Of a stretch of DNA of 64,000 nt, positions 44,162-53,039 are shown piece after piece. Positions within the stretch are counted from its first letter, which is position 1. Each line of letters begins with the position of its first letter. Made by a program: the position numbers and the translations under genes. Where the stretch lies: the NCBI RefSeq assembly GCF_947500975.1, contig NZ_CANMUE010000001.1, positions 372,001-436,000 on the forward strand. Direction: 5' to 3'. A model generated the notes under the pieces. The model searched no databases. It saw only the letters and a list, made by a program, of their open reading frames with translations, and was not told the DNA's origin. Origin of the DNA: an uncultured Polaribacter sp. (GTDB lineage: Bacteria > Bacteroidota > Bacteroidia > Flavobacteriales > Flavobacteriaceae).

Positions 44162-44314
44162 TTATTTCTTTGCTAAAAAATCATTCACTGCAGAAGGGTC
44201 CATAATAGATTCTACAAATGTATAAGCCCCAGATTTTGGAGACTTTACCATTTTTATAGCTTTAGTTAATCTTTTTGAAGATGTCTGTAACGATGCAACT
44301 GTTTTCTTTGCCAT
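44162..44314 (-). CDS. DUF4295 small basic protein
   Basis: 50-residue basic protein, too short for most gene finders: it begins MAKKTVASLQTSSKRLTKAI and ends VESIMDPSAVNDFLAKK. DUF4295 is a Bacteroidota-specific family nearly always encoded between rpmG and ftsY, as here, and may be a ribosome-associated protein, though that is inferred only from position and charge. It starts 52 bp after the rpmG stop codon. Confidence 0.92.
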   Translation of the reverse strand: MAKKTVASLQTSSKRLTKAIKMVKSPKSGAYTFVESIMDPSAVNDFLAKK

Positions 44315-44366
44315 GATATAGTATTTTTAATCTATGTACTCTATTCTGAGTTCTAGATAGTTTAAA

Positions 44367-44549
44367 TTATTTAATTTCTTTGTGAACAGTCATTTTCTTT
44401 AAGATAGGATTGAATTTTTTAATTTCCATTCTATCTGGAGTGTTCTTTTTGTTCTTAGTTGTAATGTATCTAGAAGTACCTCTTTGACCTGATGCTTTAT
44501 GCTCTGTACATTCTAAAATTACCTGAACTCTGTTTCCTTTTTTTGCCAT
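44367..44549 (-). CDS. rpmG: 50S ribosomal protein L33
   Basis: 60-residue large-subunit protein beginning [20 protein letters not shown]. The L33 hallmarks [20 protein letters not shown] and the C-terminal [11 protein letters not shown] are present. No CxxC zinc motifs, so it is the zinc-independent C- form. It lies 24 bp downstream of rpmB, in the usual Bacteroidota order. Confidence 0.95.
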   Translation of the reverse strand: MAKKGNRVQVILECTEHKASGQRGTSRYITTKNKKNTPDRMEIKKFNPILKKMTVHKEIK

Positions 44550-44573
44550 CTCTGTATAATTTTATAGCTTGGA

Positions 44574-44813
44574 TTATTTTGTTAAAAAACCGTTAGCTCT
44601 TGCTTCTTTTATTACTGCAGAAATTCCTTTTCTGTTAATATTTTTTAAAGCAGAAGCAGATATTTTTAAAGTAATCCACTTATCTTCTTCTGGAATATAA
44701 AAACGCTTTGTCATTAAATTAGCGTCAAACCTTCTTTTGGTTCTATTCATGGCATGAGAAACATTGTTTCCTACCATTGCTTTTTTTCCTGTTAATTCAC
44801 AAACTCTAGACAT
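44574..44813 (-). CDS. rpmB: 50S ribosomal protein L28
   Basis: 79-residue large-subunit protein with the L28 opening SRVCELTGKKAMVGNNVSHA and the middle TKRRFDANLMTKRFYIPEED. The single Cys in the opening motif again indicates a non-zinc form. It is the first gene of the operon with rpmG and DUF4295. Confidence 0.95.
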   Translation of the reverse strand: MSRVCELTGKKAMVGNNVSHAMNRTKRRFDANLMTKRFYIPEEDKWITLKISASALKNINRKGISAVIKEARANGFLTK

Positions 44814-44852
44814 CTTCTTACAGTTTTTATAGTATTATCTCTAAACGAGGTG

Positions 44853-44860
44853 CAAATCTA
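44853..44860 (-). promoter_or_regulatory. -10 element TAGATTTG of rpmB
   Basis: Exact TAnnTTTG match on the minus strand (CAAATCTA on plus). A TTG lies 20 bp farther upstream, one base beyond the usual spacing. Confidence 0.65.
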
Positions 44861-44893
44861 CAAATAATTCTAATTGTGAACAAAACAATTTTA

Positions 44894-46138
44894 CTAATTT
44901 TTTAATATTTCTTTTTGTAAAATTTCTAAAGATTTATTTACTGTTTTATCAATTACCCTTCCTCTTGGTTTTCCAAAATTAAATTCTTCTACAATTATCT
45001 CTTTATCTGTTGCAATAGCAATAAAAACAACACCTACACTTTTATCCGTTTCATCCGTTGTTGGCCCAGCATTGCCTGTAACTGCTACCGCATAGTTTGT
45101 TTGTAATTTTTCTTTGGCATTTTTTGCCATTTCTACAGCTACTTCTTTACTAACAACTGTATATTTTTTTATCACTTCAGAAGAAACATTTAATAAATTA
45201 ATTTTTACTTCTTTAGAATATGCAACAATACTTCCTTTAAAATAATTGGATGAACCAGGAATTGAAACTAAAGCTGAAGCAATTTTCCCTCCAGTTACAC
45301 TTTCTGCAGTACAAACTGTTTTACCTTTTTCTGCCAACAACTGTCCTACTCTTTTTTCAATGGTTCCTCCATCATCAATTCCAGTTATAATATCAGGAAT
45401 TATTTTATATAATTTTACAATTTGTTCTTGTAAACTATCTTCAATCAGTTTTTTATTTTCGCCTTTGGCGGATAAACGTAAACGAACTTTACCATAATTT
45501 GGTAAATAAGCTAGTTTTATAAATGATGGTAAATTATTTTCGAAACCTTCAATTCTCTCTGCTAAAGAACTTTCACCCAAACCATACGTTAAAATAGTTT
45601 TATGAATAATAAATGGCAACTTAAATTCTTGTTGAATTTTAGGTAATACTTTCTCAGTCATTATGCCTTTCATTTCATTGGGCACCCCTGGTAAGGAAAC
45701 AAAAACAGTATTATTTTCATTAAACCACATTCCTGGAGCAGTACCAAAATTGTTTTTTAAATAAGTGGCTTTAGTGGGTATCATCCCTTGTAAACGATTT
45801 AATTCACCAAAAGGAATCTTATATTTTGCAAACAATTCTTTAATATGATTTACAACATCTTTATTCAATGTTAAAGTGTCATTAAAAAACTCTGCAATAG
45901 TATGTTTTGTAATATCGTCTTTTGTAGGCCCTAATCCTCCAGTAATAATAACGATATCCACTCTTTCTTGAGCTTCTTTAAAAGCGTTTAAAATATGTTG
46001 CTTATCATCTTGAATAGAAGAAATTTGATATACAGAAACTCCAATTTTATTCAACTCAGTTCCTATCCATTGAGAATTTGTGTCTACGATTTGACCAATT
46101 AAAATCTCATCTCCTATAGTTATTATTTCTGCTTTCAT
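44894..46138 (-). CDS. cinA: CinA-like NMN amidohydrolase / competence-damage protein
   Basis: 414-residue two-domain protein. The N-terminal molybdopterin-binding-like domain (residues 1-170) shows ITIGDEILIGQIVDTNSQW and IITGGLGPTKDDITKH, associated with ADP-ribose pyrophosphatase activity. The C-terminal PncC-type domain (about 255-410) shows VCTAESVTGGKIASALVSIP and VGVVFIAIATDKE, which deamidates nicotinamide mononucleotide. Role in NAD recycling is known for the family. It is 80 bp upstream of rpmB and likely separately transcribed. Confidence 0.93.
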   Translation of the reverse strand: MKAEIITIGDEILIGQIVDTNSQWIGTELNKIGVSVYQISSIQDDKQHILNAFKEAQERVDIVIITGGLGPTKDDITKHTIAEFFNDTLTLNKDVVNHIKELFAKYKIPFGELNRLQGMIPTKATYLKNNFGTAPGMWFNENNTVFVSLPGVPNEMKGIMTEKVLPKIQQEFKLPFIIHKTILTYGLGESSLAERIEGFENNLPSFIKLAYLPNYGKVRLRLSAKGENKKLIEDSLQEQIVKLYKIIPDIITGIDDGGTIEKRVGQLLAEKGKTVCTAESVTGGKIASALVSIPGSSNYFKGSIVAYSKEVKINLLNVSSEVIKKYTVVSKEVAVEMAKNAKEKLQTNYAVAVTGNAGPTTDETDKSVGVVFIAIATDKEIIVEEFNFGKPRGRVIDKTVNKSLEILQKEILKN

Positions 46139-46205
46139 TTTTTATAAAGTTGCTAAATTTCAGAATTCAAAATCAAATTTTGAAACCTTGAAGCTAATTA
46201 ATATA

Positions 46206-46820
46206 CTATTTCACTCTAATTTTAAAAGCTTCTTTACCTTCAATAACTCCTTTTAAAACATCATTTTCAACAACTTTTCCAACTCCTGAAGGAGTTCCTG
46301 TAAAAATAACATCTCCTTTTTTTAAGGTAAAATATTGAGAAACATAAGAAATTAATTCATCAGTTTTCCAAAGCATAGCATTTGTATTTCCATCTTGAAC
46401 AACCTCATCGTTCTTATATAATTGAAACTTTAAATTCTCTAAATCGAATTGTTCTTTTGGGTAAAACTCACCAATAAATGCACTTCCGTCAAACGCTTTT
46501 GCTTTTTCCCAAGGCAACCCTTTTTCTTTGCATTTTGCTTGTACATCTCTTGCTGTAAAATCGATTCCTAATCCAATTTCATCATAATATTTATGAGCAA
46601 ACTTAGCATCTATATGCTTACCTACTTTATTTATTTTTACTAAAACCTCTACCTCATAATGTACATCATCAGAAAAAGGCGGAATAAAAAATGGATTTTT
46701 TCTTGGTAAAATAGCAGAATCTGGTTTTAGAAAAACAACAGGGTTTTCTGGTCTTTCGTTTGCTAATTCTTTTATGTGTTTTGCGTAATTGCGCCCAATG
46801 CAAATTATTTTCATATTCAA
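46206..46820 (-). CDS. Fumarylacetoacetate hydrolase family protein
   Basis: 204-residue FAH-fold protein similar to acylpyruvase/oxaloacetate decarboxylase FAHD1. Seen are IICIGRNYAKHIKEL at the start, the metal-binding acidic residues in DVHYEVEVLVKI, IGLGIDFTARDVQ, and the late GDVIFTGTPSGVG. The substrate is probably a small keto acid; which one is not evident. It is a single-domain, complete member. It lies between cinA and purU on the same strand. Confidence 0.9.
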   Translation of the reverse strand: MNMKIICIGRNYAKHIKELANERPENPVVFLKPDSAILPRKNPFFIPPFSDDVHYEVEVLVKINKVGKHIDAKFAHKYYDEIGLGIDFTARDVQAKCKEKGLPWEKAKAFDGSAFIGEFYPKEQFDLENLKFQLYKNDEVVQDGNTNAMLWKTDELISYVSQYFTLKKGDVIFTGTPSGVGKVVENDVLKGVIEGKEAFKIRVK

Positions 46821-46871
46821 TTAAGAATTGTTAATTACATATTTAAGATAGTAGATTCCATATAATTTATT

Positions 46872-47741
46872 CTACTCTCCAGCTTCTGGAAAAACAATCG
46901 CTTTATTTCCTGAAACAATTATTTGATTTTGCAAATGACTTTTTACCGCTCTTGCCAATACCAACCTTTCAATATCGGCACCAATTCTTTTTAACGTTTT
47001 TAGTGTACTTTCATGTGTAACTGGCTCTACGTCTTGCTCTATAATTGGCCCTTCATCTAAATCTTCTGTTGCGTAATGAGCAGTTGCTCCAATTAATTTT
47101 ACACCTCTGTCGTAAGCTCTTTTATACGGGTTTGCACCTTGAAAAGCTGGTAAAAAAGAATGATGAATATTTATAATCTTATCTGGATAATGATTGATAA
47201 AATTTGATGACAAAATTTGCATATACCTTGCCATAATAATTAAATCTATTTCATTAGCATCTAACAAATTAATAACTTGAGATTCCTGTTCTTGCTTTGT
47301 ACTTTTAGTTACAGGTAAGTAATGATAAGGAATTCCAAACATATCTGCTATAGGTCTTAACTTATCATGGTTACTAATAATCATTTTAATATTACATACT
47401 AAGCTTCCTTCTCTATGGCGCTCTAATAAATCATATAAGTTATGACTTGTATGAGATACCATAATGGCTACGTTTTGTTTTTTATCGCCGTAATTAACAG
47501 ACCATTTAAACTGTAAAGGTTCTGCTAATTCCATAAAGTTTTCCTCTAACTCTTTTTTAGAGATTTCTGTTCCATCTGCGTTCAAACGAATTCTCATAAA
47601 ATATTTGTCTTCAATTGAATTTACATATTGCTGACAACTTAAAATATTGAATCCTTTTTCAAAAAAAAAGCTGGTAATTTTTGCTACCAAACCTTTTTGA
47701 TCTGGACATTTTATTAAAAAAGTTACTACTTGTGATTTCAT
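46872..47741 (-). CDS. purU: Formyltetrahydrofolate deformylase
   Basis: 289-residue enzyme that hydrolyses 10-formyl-THF to THF and formate, balancing one-carbon pools. An N-terminal ACT domain (residues 1-85, CPDQKGLVAKITSFF) precedes the formyltransferase-type domain with IIMARYMQILS, the catalytic IINIHHSFLPAFQGANPYKR and DLDEGPIIEQDV. The standalone purU position beside menB is often seen in Flavobacteriaceae. Confidence 0.95.
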   Translation of the reverse strand: MKSQVVTFLIKCPDQKGLVAKITSFFFEKGFNILSCQQYVNSIEDKYFMRIRLNADGTEISKKELEENFMELAEPLQFKWSVNYGDKKQNVAIMVSHTSHNLYDLLERHREGSLVCNIKMIISNHDKLRPIADMFGIPYHYLPVTKSTKQEQESQVINLLDANEIDLIIMARYMQILSSNFINHYPDKIINIHHSFLPAFQGANPYKRAYDRGVKLIGATAHYATEDLDEGPIIEQDVEPVTHESTLKTLKRIGADIERLVLARAVKSHLQNQIIVSGNKAIVFPEAGE

Positions 47742-47806
47742 TCTAATTAATTTTTAATTACAAATACTGATAATTCGTAATTTTTAATTTTATATATAGT
47801 AATTGA

Positions 47807-48646
47807 TTATGGTATCCATTTTTTAGGAAAATTTGGTTTTCTTTTTTCAAGAAAAGCATCTCTTCCTTCTTTTGCTTCATCTGTCATATATGCCAACCTT
47901 GTTGCTTCTCCTGCAAAAACTTGCTGACCAACCATACCATCATCAGTTAAATTCATTGCAAATTTTAACATTTTTATAGATGTTGGACTTTTTTCTAAAA
48001 TTTCTTGCGCCCATTGGTAAGCAGTACTTTCTAATTCTTCATGAGGGATTACAGCATTTACCATTCCCATTTCATAAGCCTCTTGAGCATTATAATTTCT
48101 TCCTAAAAAGAAGATTTCACGTGCTTTTTTCTGACCTACCATTTTTGCTAAATACGCAGAACCATAACCACCGTCAAAAGAAGTTACATCTGCATCTGTT
48201 TGCTTAAAAATTGCGTGTTCTTTTGACGCTAAAGTTAAATCGCAAACTACGTGTAAACTATGTCCGCCACCAACTGCCCAACCAGGAACTACACAAATAA
48301 CGGCTTTTGGCATAAACCGAATTAACCTTTGAACCTCTAAAATATTTAGTCTATGATAACCATCGTCTCCAACATAACCTTGATGCCCTCTTGCTTTTTG
48401 ATCTCCACCAGAACAAAAAGAATAAATTCCGTCTTTTGTACTTGGTCCTTCTGCAGAAAGTAAAACAACTCCAATATTTACATCTTCGCCAGCATCATAA
48501 AAAGCGTCATACAATTCTTTGGTTGTTTTTGGACGAAAAGCATTTCTAACATTTGGTCTGTTAAAAGCTATTCTTGCAATTCCATTGCATTTTTTATATG
48601 TAATATCTTCATATTCTTTGGCTGTTTTCCATTCTGGTTGTATCAT
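47807..48646 (-). CDS. menB: 1,4-dihydroxy-2-naphthoyl-CoA synthase
   Basis: Crotonase-fold enzyme of 279 residues forming the second ring of menaquinone from succinylbenzoyl-CoA. Family marks are YKKCNGIARIAFNRPNVRNA, FCSGGDQKARG, the oxyanion-region VCVVPGWAVGGGHSLHVVCD and the catalytic TDADVTSFDGGYGSAYLAK. The related menD is 1.7 kb upstream on the same strand, with an esterase-fold gene inserted on the other strand. A TATTTTTG box lies at 48699-48706 on the minus strand. Confidence 0.96.
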   Translation of the reverse strand: MIQPEWKTAKEYEDITYKKCNGIARIAFNRPNVRNAFRPKTTKELYDAFYDAGEDVNIGVVLLSAEGPSTKDGIYSFCSGGDQKARGHQGYVGDDGYHRLNILEVQRLIRFMPKAVICVVPGWAVGGGHSLHVVCDLTLASKEHAIFKQTDADVTSFDGGYGSAYLAKMVGQKKAREIFFLGRNYNAQEAYEMGMVNAVIPHEELESTAYQWAQEILEKSPTSIKMLKFAMNLTDDGMVGQQVFAGEATRLAYMTDEAKEGRDAFLEKRKPNFPKKWIP

Positions 48647-48698
48647 ATTTTTGTATTTTAGTCGTTCTTATTATTACAAATCAAAATGTAATAGTCTA

Positions 48699-48706
48699 CA
48701 AAAATA
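48699..48706 (-). promoter_or_regulatory. -10 element TATTTTTG of menB
   Basis: Exact TAnnTTTG match on the minus strand, 53 bp before the menB ATG and 14 bp from the divergent esterase-fold gene. No clear -35. Confidence 0.45.
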
Positions 48707-48719
48707 AACAATCTAACTT

Positions 48720-49877
48720 ATGATAAAGAAAACGCTGACATTAATATTTACTCTTTTTTGTTTCATTGGTTTTTCTCAAAAAATCATTAATAAAAAATTA
48801 GAATCAGATATTTTAGAAACCGACAGAAATATAAAAATCTATATTCCTGAGGGATATGAAAAAGATAGCATTAAAAATTATCCTATTTCTATTGTATTAG
48901 ACGAAGAATATTTGTTTGATGTATATGTTGGAAACTCGGTATTATTTGCAAAAAAAGACAAAGCACCTAAACAAATTATTGTTGGTGTATCTATGGAAAA
49001 AACAAAAGGAAAAGACATTTCTTTTGATGTAAACTCAGGCGGATTAACCACTAGTTCCAAAAATTTTTATAGTTTTTTAATAGATGAAGTATTGTTCTAT
49101 ATGGAAAGTAATTATAGAACATCTCCTTTTATTACTATGGTTGCTCAAGGATATTCTGCTAATTTAATTACTCATTTTTTACAAGAACCTTCTGCTTTTA
49201 TCAATTCTTACATTTGTATAAACCCTAGTTTTTCTGATTATATAGGCCAACAACTACAATCGTATAATTTACCTAGATTAGAAAAAGAAGACAATACTTT
49301 TTACTATTATCTTAACAACTCTAGTTCTTTATCTCCCCAAAAACAAACTAAAATAGACCAAGTTCAATCAGGTTTATCTGCTTTAAAAATTAAAAACGTG
49401 AATATTGTTGCAGATAAATTGACTACATCTAGTTCAATTTCTGCCATTGGTGAAGCGATTCCGAGAGCATTAACTAAAATATTTGAAATCTACTCCGCAA
49501 TTTCTAAAGAGGAATATGAAAAAAATATAAAAGATTTAAATCCTTTGGATGCCATTACCTATTTAGAAAATAAATATTTAGAAATCGAATTTCTATTTGG
49601 AAGCGATTTAGGTATTAGAGAAAAAGATATTTATGCTATTGAAAAAATTATTATCGAAAAAGAAAACGGTGATCGTTTACGTGATTTTGGCAAAATGATT
49701 CTAAAATTATTTCCTGCCTCTCATTTAGGCGATTATTATATTGGTAAATATTACGAAACAGGAAACATGTATAAAAAAGCCCTAAAACATTATAAAATAG
49801 GTTATGGCAAAATGGATCCATCAGACCCAAATGTTGATGCTTTTTATGAAAACATTTTAAGAATTGGAGGTCAATAA
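48720..49877 (+). CDS. Esterase-fold (alpha/beta hydrolase) exported protein, possibly inactive
   Basis: 385-residue protein with a signal peptide (1-19, GFSQ). Residues 25-260 resemble the esterase D/enterochelin esterase family: YIPEGYEKDSIKNYPISIVL, EVLFYMESNYRT, and a nucleophile-elbow-like VAQGYSANLITHF (GYSAN rather than GxSxG). At the place where the catalytic His is expected (before AIPRALTKIFEIY) the sequence is LTTSSSISAIGE, without His. About 60 C-terminal residues form a TPR-like helix pair (GKYYETGNMYKKALKHYKIG). It may be a catalytically altered member. Confidence 0.75.
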   Translation: MIKKTLTLIFTLFCFIGFSQKIINKKLESDILETDRNIKIYIPEGYEKDSIKNYPISIVLDEEYLFDVYVGNSVLFAKKDKAPKQIIVGVSMEKTKGKDISFDVNSGGLTTSSKNFYSFLIDEVLFYMESNYRTSPFITMVAQGYSANLITHFLQEPSAFINSYICINPSFSDYIGQQLQSYNLPRLEKEDNTFYYYLNNSSSLSPQKQTKIDQVQSGLSALKIKNVNIVADKLTTSSSISAIGEAIPRALTKIFEIYSAISKEEYEKNIKDLNPLDAITYLENKYLEIEFLFGSDLGIREKDIYAIEKIIIEKENGDRLRDFGKMILKLFPASHLGDYYIGKYYETGNMYKKALKHYKIGYGKMDPSDPNVDAFYENILRIGGQ

Positions 49878-49913
49878 ACCACTTAACTAAAATAAAAATC
49901 CTCTACTTTACTA

Positions 49914-50369
49914 CTACTCTTTTATCAATTCTATTCTATCTTCTTTAATGGCAATTAGTTTTTGTTTGTATAAATTTCCAACAGCTTTTTTAAATGCTTT
50001 TTTGCTCATTTTCATATGAAAACGAATAGAATCTGGAGAGCTTTTATCAGTTAACAAAATAAAACCTTCTCTACTATCTTTTAATTTTTGAAGCACTTTT
50101 TCCACATCAGAACCTATTACGTTTCTAAAACCTTGGGGTCTTAAAGAAACATCTATTTTACCATCTTCTCTAATATTTTTGATATAACCAGTAACTTCCA
50201 TGTTTTCTTCTAAATCCTCAAAAACCTCACTTCTAAATAACAAGCCATCAAACTCGTCATTAATTAAAACGGTATAACCTAAATTTGTTTCTGTTTCAAT
50301 AATCAATTGCACTTTATCTCCTTCTACTAAATTCATTTCTCTTTCTTGAGAATCTTCTTGTAAATCCAT
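49914..50369 (-). CDS. Short CvfB-like S1/winged-helix RNA- or DNA-binding protein
   Basis: 151-residue protein. The middle (KVQLIIETETNLGYTVLIND and MEVTGYIKNIREDGKIDVSL) is an S1-type OB fold, followed by a winged-helix segment (RFHMKMSKKAFKKAVGNLYK). These are the last two modules of CvfB; the three-S1 N-terminal portion of full-length CvfB is absent. Its start codon overlaps the menD stop codon by one base, so it is translated with menD. Function unknown; nucleic-acid binding is likely. Confidence 0.8.
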   Translation of the reverse strand: MDLQEDSQEREMNLVEGDKVQLIIETETNLGYTVLINDEFDGLLFRSEVFEDLEENMEVTGYIKNIREDGKIDVSLRPQGFRNVIGSDVEKVLQKLKDSREGFILLTDKSSPDSIRFHMKMSKKAFKKAVGNLYKQKLIAIKEDRIELIKE

Positions 50370-52027
50370 TATTGTATATATTTAAAATAATCTTTTAATA
50401 ATAAGTAATTTTCTTCACTTGGTGTAAAAATTTCTAACATTTTTGGTTTTTCAGATACTTCAAAAAATGCACTCAATTGATCATTTACAGTTTCTGTTGA
50501 AAATGCTTTTTGATACTCAAAACTATGCATTTTACACAAATATTCAGCGGTTAAACAATGCGGAGTTTCAAAGTATTTTAAAGCATTTGTTGATGATGGT
50601 CCAGGAATGATTTTAAAAATTCCACCACCTGAATTATTGATTAAGATAATTCTAAAATTATTAGGAATATTCTTATTCCACAAAGCATTAGAGTCATAGA
50701 AGAAACTTAAATCTCCAGTAATAAAAACTGTTTGATTTTTAGTAGCAAAAGCAGCGCCAATTGCAGTACTTGTACTACCATCAATACCGCTTGTTCCTCT
50801 ATTACAAAAAACACGTAATGAATCTTTTATACTAAATAACTGCGCATATCTAATTATTGAACTATTACTAATTTGTAATTGACAATAATTAGGAATACTC
50901 TCTAAAACTTGTTCAAAAACTTTAAAGTCTGAATGTTCTAATTTTGATAAATACTCCTTGTGTTTTGTTCTTTTTTTATCACGAACCTGCAACCATTTCG
51001 ATTGGTAAGTGCTTTCTTTTTTTGTGATGATTTTATTAAATTTTAAAAAGAAATCTACAGGTTTGGTTTGTATAAATTCCGACAAACAAAAAAATGTGTT
51101 TGTCGCTTTTTTCTCATCAATATTCCAGTGATGTTTTGGTTGATATGCTCTTAAAAATTGTTTTATTTTTTTAGAAACAATCATACCTCCAAAAGTTATA
51201 AGTACATCTGGTTGCAAATCTTTAAATTGAGTTTCATTCAAAGAAAAAATTAACTGATCTATCGAGTTAATGGCTTTTTTATGATGTAGATTTGATGTAG
51301 TTTCTGTTAAAATTAATACAGAATCATCTTCTGCATATAAATCTATTAAATTGTGTAATTCCTCATCAGGATAATTTACACCTACTAAAATCATTTTCTT
51401 TTCTGCAACACTCCAAATTTTAGATAATTCATCATAATTAATATGAAAATTATCTAAAGAACTCATAGAAATATTAGGAAAATGAAATTCTTGCAACTCA
51501 TCTACAGTTTTATACAAAGGTTCATCAAAAGGAACATTTATATGAACGGGACCTTTTTTAGAAGTTGCCAATTGCAATGCTTCTCCAATTAATTGTGAAT
51601 TTCTGGTTTTAAATTTTTCGTTTTCAACCAAATTTGCTGAAAACAAAATATGATTTTCAAACACATTTTCTTGACGAATAGTTTGTCCATCACCAATATC
51701 AATTAAGTGTTTTGGTCTATCGGCAGAAATTATTACCAAAGGAATATTACTATAAAAAGCTTCTGCAATTGCAGGATAATAATTTAACAAAGCAGAACCA
51801 GAGGTACACAAAACAGCTACAGGTTTTTGGGTTTGCTGTGCAATACCTAAAGCAAAAAAAGCAGCACTTCTTTCATCTACAATACTTAAAGTTTTGATTT
51901 CTGGATGATTAGAAAAACCAATTGTTAAAGGTGCATTTCTAGAACCAGGAGAAATTACAACTGTATCAATAAAAAATTGATGACAAGCTGAAATTACAAG
52001 CTGCGCTAAGGGTTTCTTTGGATACAT
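50369..52027 (-). CDS. menD: SEPHCHC synthase (MenD)
   Basis: Thiamine-diphosphate enzyme of 552 residues that adds 2-oxoglutarate to isochorismate in menaquinone synthesis. Motifs: PGSRNAPLTIGFSNHPEI, VDERSAAFFALGIAQ, CTSGSALLNYYPAIAEA, and the ThDP region ITGDLSFFYDSNALWNKN with the GDLSFFYD-N metal ligands. The C-terminus CKMHSFEY is conventional. Length fits the family. Another step of the pathway, menB, is nearby. Confidence 0.95.
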   Translation of the reverse strand: MYPKKPLAQLVISACHQFFIDTVVISPGSRNAPLTIGFSNHPEIKTLSIVDERSAAFFALGIAQQTQKPVAVLCTSGSALLNYYPAIAEAFYSNIPLVIISADRPKHLIDIGDGQTIRQENVFENHILFSANLVENEKFKTRNSQLIGEALQLATSKKGPVHINVPFDEPLYKTVDELQEFHFPNISMSSLDNFHINYDELSKIWSVAEKKMILVGVNYPDEELHNLIDLYAEDDSVLILTETTSNLHHKKAINSIDQLIFSLNETQFKDLQPDVLITFGGMIVSKKIKQFLRAYQPKHHWNIDEKKATNTFFCLSEFIQTKPVDFFLKFNKIITKKESTYQSKWLQVRDKKRTKHKEYLSKLEHSDFKVFEQVLESIPNYCQLQISNSSIIRYAQLFSIKDSLRVFCNRGTSGIDGSTSTAIGAAFATKNQTVFITGDLSFFYDSNALWNKNIPNNFRIILINNSGGGIFKIIPGPSSTNALKYFETPHCLTAEYLCKMHSFEYQKAFSTETVNDQLSAFFEVSEKPKMLEIFTPSEENYLLLKDYFKYIQ

Positions 52028-52046
52028 TTAGTATAATTGCAAAGTC

Positions 52047-52118
52047 TAAAAATTATAAAGTCGTAAAGTTAAAAACATCAATTTAAGGCTTTGTAACTTT
52101 ACGACTTTATAATTTTTA
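52047..52118. repeat. 24-bp perfect inverted repeat, 24-nt loop
   Basis: Arms 52047-52070 and 52095-52118 are exact reverse complements (24 of 24), built of AAAGTC- and AAAGTT-type units around CGTAAAGTT. It lies between menD and the transaldolase gene and could act as a terminator or processing hairpin for the fsa transcript, but its length and unit make-up suggest a palindromic repeat. Confidence 0.85.
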
Positions 52119-52123
52119 CTCTT

Positions 52124-52777
52124 TTAATTCCCATTTTGATAATCTGCTAAAAACTTAGCCAAACCACTATCTGTTAATGGATGTCTTAACAAACCTTCAA
52201 TAGCACTTAAAGGACCGGTCATAACATCAGAGCCTAGTTTTGCACAATCAATAATATGCATTGTATGGCGTACAGAAGCTGCTAAAATCTGAGTTCCAAA
52301 ACAATAATTGTTATAGATTTGACGAATCTCTGCAATTAAGTTTAAACCATCTGTAGAAATATCATCTAATCTACCAATAAAAGGCGACACATAAGTTGCT
52401 CCTGCTTTTGCAGCCAATAATGCTTGACCTGCCGAAAACACTAACGTAACGTTTGTTTTAATCCCTTTTGAAGAAAAATATTTACATGCCTTAACACCAT
52501 CTTTTATCATTGGTAATTTTACCACAATTTGCGGATTTAAAGCCGCTAAAGCTTCACCTTCTCTCACCATTCCTTCAAAATCTGTAGAAATTACTTCTGC
52601 AGAAACATCTCCATCTACCAACTCACAAATTGCTTTGTAGTGGTTTATAATATTTGCCTCCCCAGTTATTCCTTCTTTTGCCATTAAAGATGGGTTTGTA
52701 GTAACTCCGTCTAAAATACCTAAAGCTTGCGCTTCTTTAATTTGCTCTAAATTTGCTGTATCTATAAAAAATTTCAT
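52124..52777 (-). CDS. fsa: Fructose-6-phosphate aldolase / transaldolase-type enzyme
   Basis: 217-residue TIM-barrel enzyme of the small transaldolase (TalC/FSA) class. Seen are MKFFIDTANLEQIKEAQALG, GVTTNPSLMAKEG, the Schiff-base Lys in IVVKLPMIKDGV, NVTLVFSAGQALLAAKAGA and the C-terminal HPLTDSGLAKFLADY. It may cleave fructose 6-phosphate or exchange dihydroxyacetone units; the two activities cannot be told apart from sequence reading alone. Monocistronic, with a dispersed repeat in its upstream region. Confidence 0.92.
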   Translation of the reverse strand: MKFFIDTANLEQIKEAQALGILDGVTTNPSLMAKEGITGEANIINHYKAICELVDGDVSAEVISTDFEGMVREGEALAALNPQIVVKLPMIKDGVKACKYFSSKGIKTNVTLVFSAGQALLAAKAGATYVSPFIGRLDDISTDGLNLIAEIRQIYNNYCFGTQILAASVRHTMHIIDCAKLGSDVMTGPLSAIEGLLRHPLTDSGLAKFLADYQNGN

Positions 52778-52808
52778 TTGTAAATATTTACGTGTTATAT
52801 TTTATTTT

Positions 52809-52903
52809 TAGGGCATTCCCCAAGGGTCGGGCTTTTTGTACTCGCTTTTTGTTCATTCTTCACAAAAGAGCTCAAACAAATGCTACAATCCCTAATGCAA
52901 AGA
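52809..52903. repeat. Dispersed repeat-like element, ~95 bp
   Basis: Begins GGGCATTCCCCAAGGGTCGG and GCTTTTTG, ends CTACAATCCCTAATGC. It is clearly richer in G+C than the surroundings and has imperfect inverted ends (GGGCATTCCC with GGGATT...). Very similar strings, starting GGGC(A/G)TT(C/A)CC and ending CAATCCCTAACGC, are recalled by the annotator from intergenic regions of many Flavobacteriaceae; I see one copy here and cannot verify others. Confidence 0.55.
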
Positions 52904-53039
52904 TAGTTACTCCTTATTATTATTGGGTAATAACAATAACTATTTATTGACCATTTATAAACAATTGAGTATTAATAATTTTAAGAAGAAAAGTAATATT
53001 TATAGAGGCTTAATAAAACGAAACTTTAGGGCACAAAAA

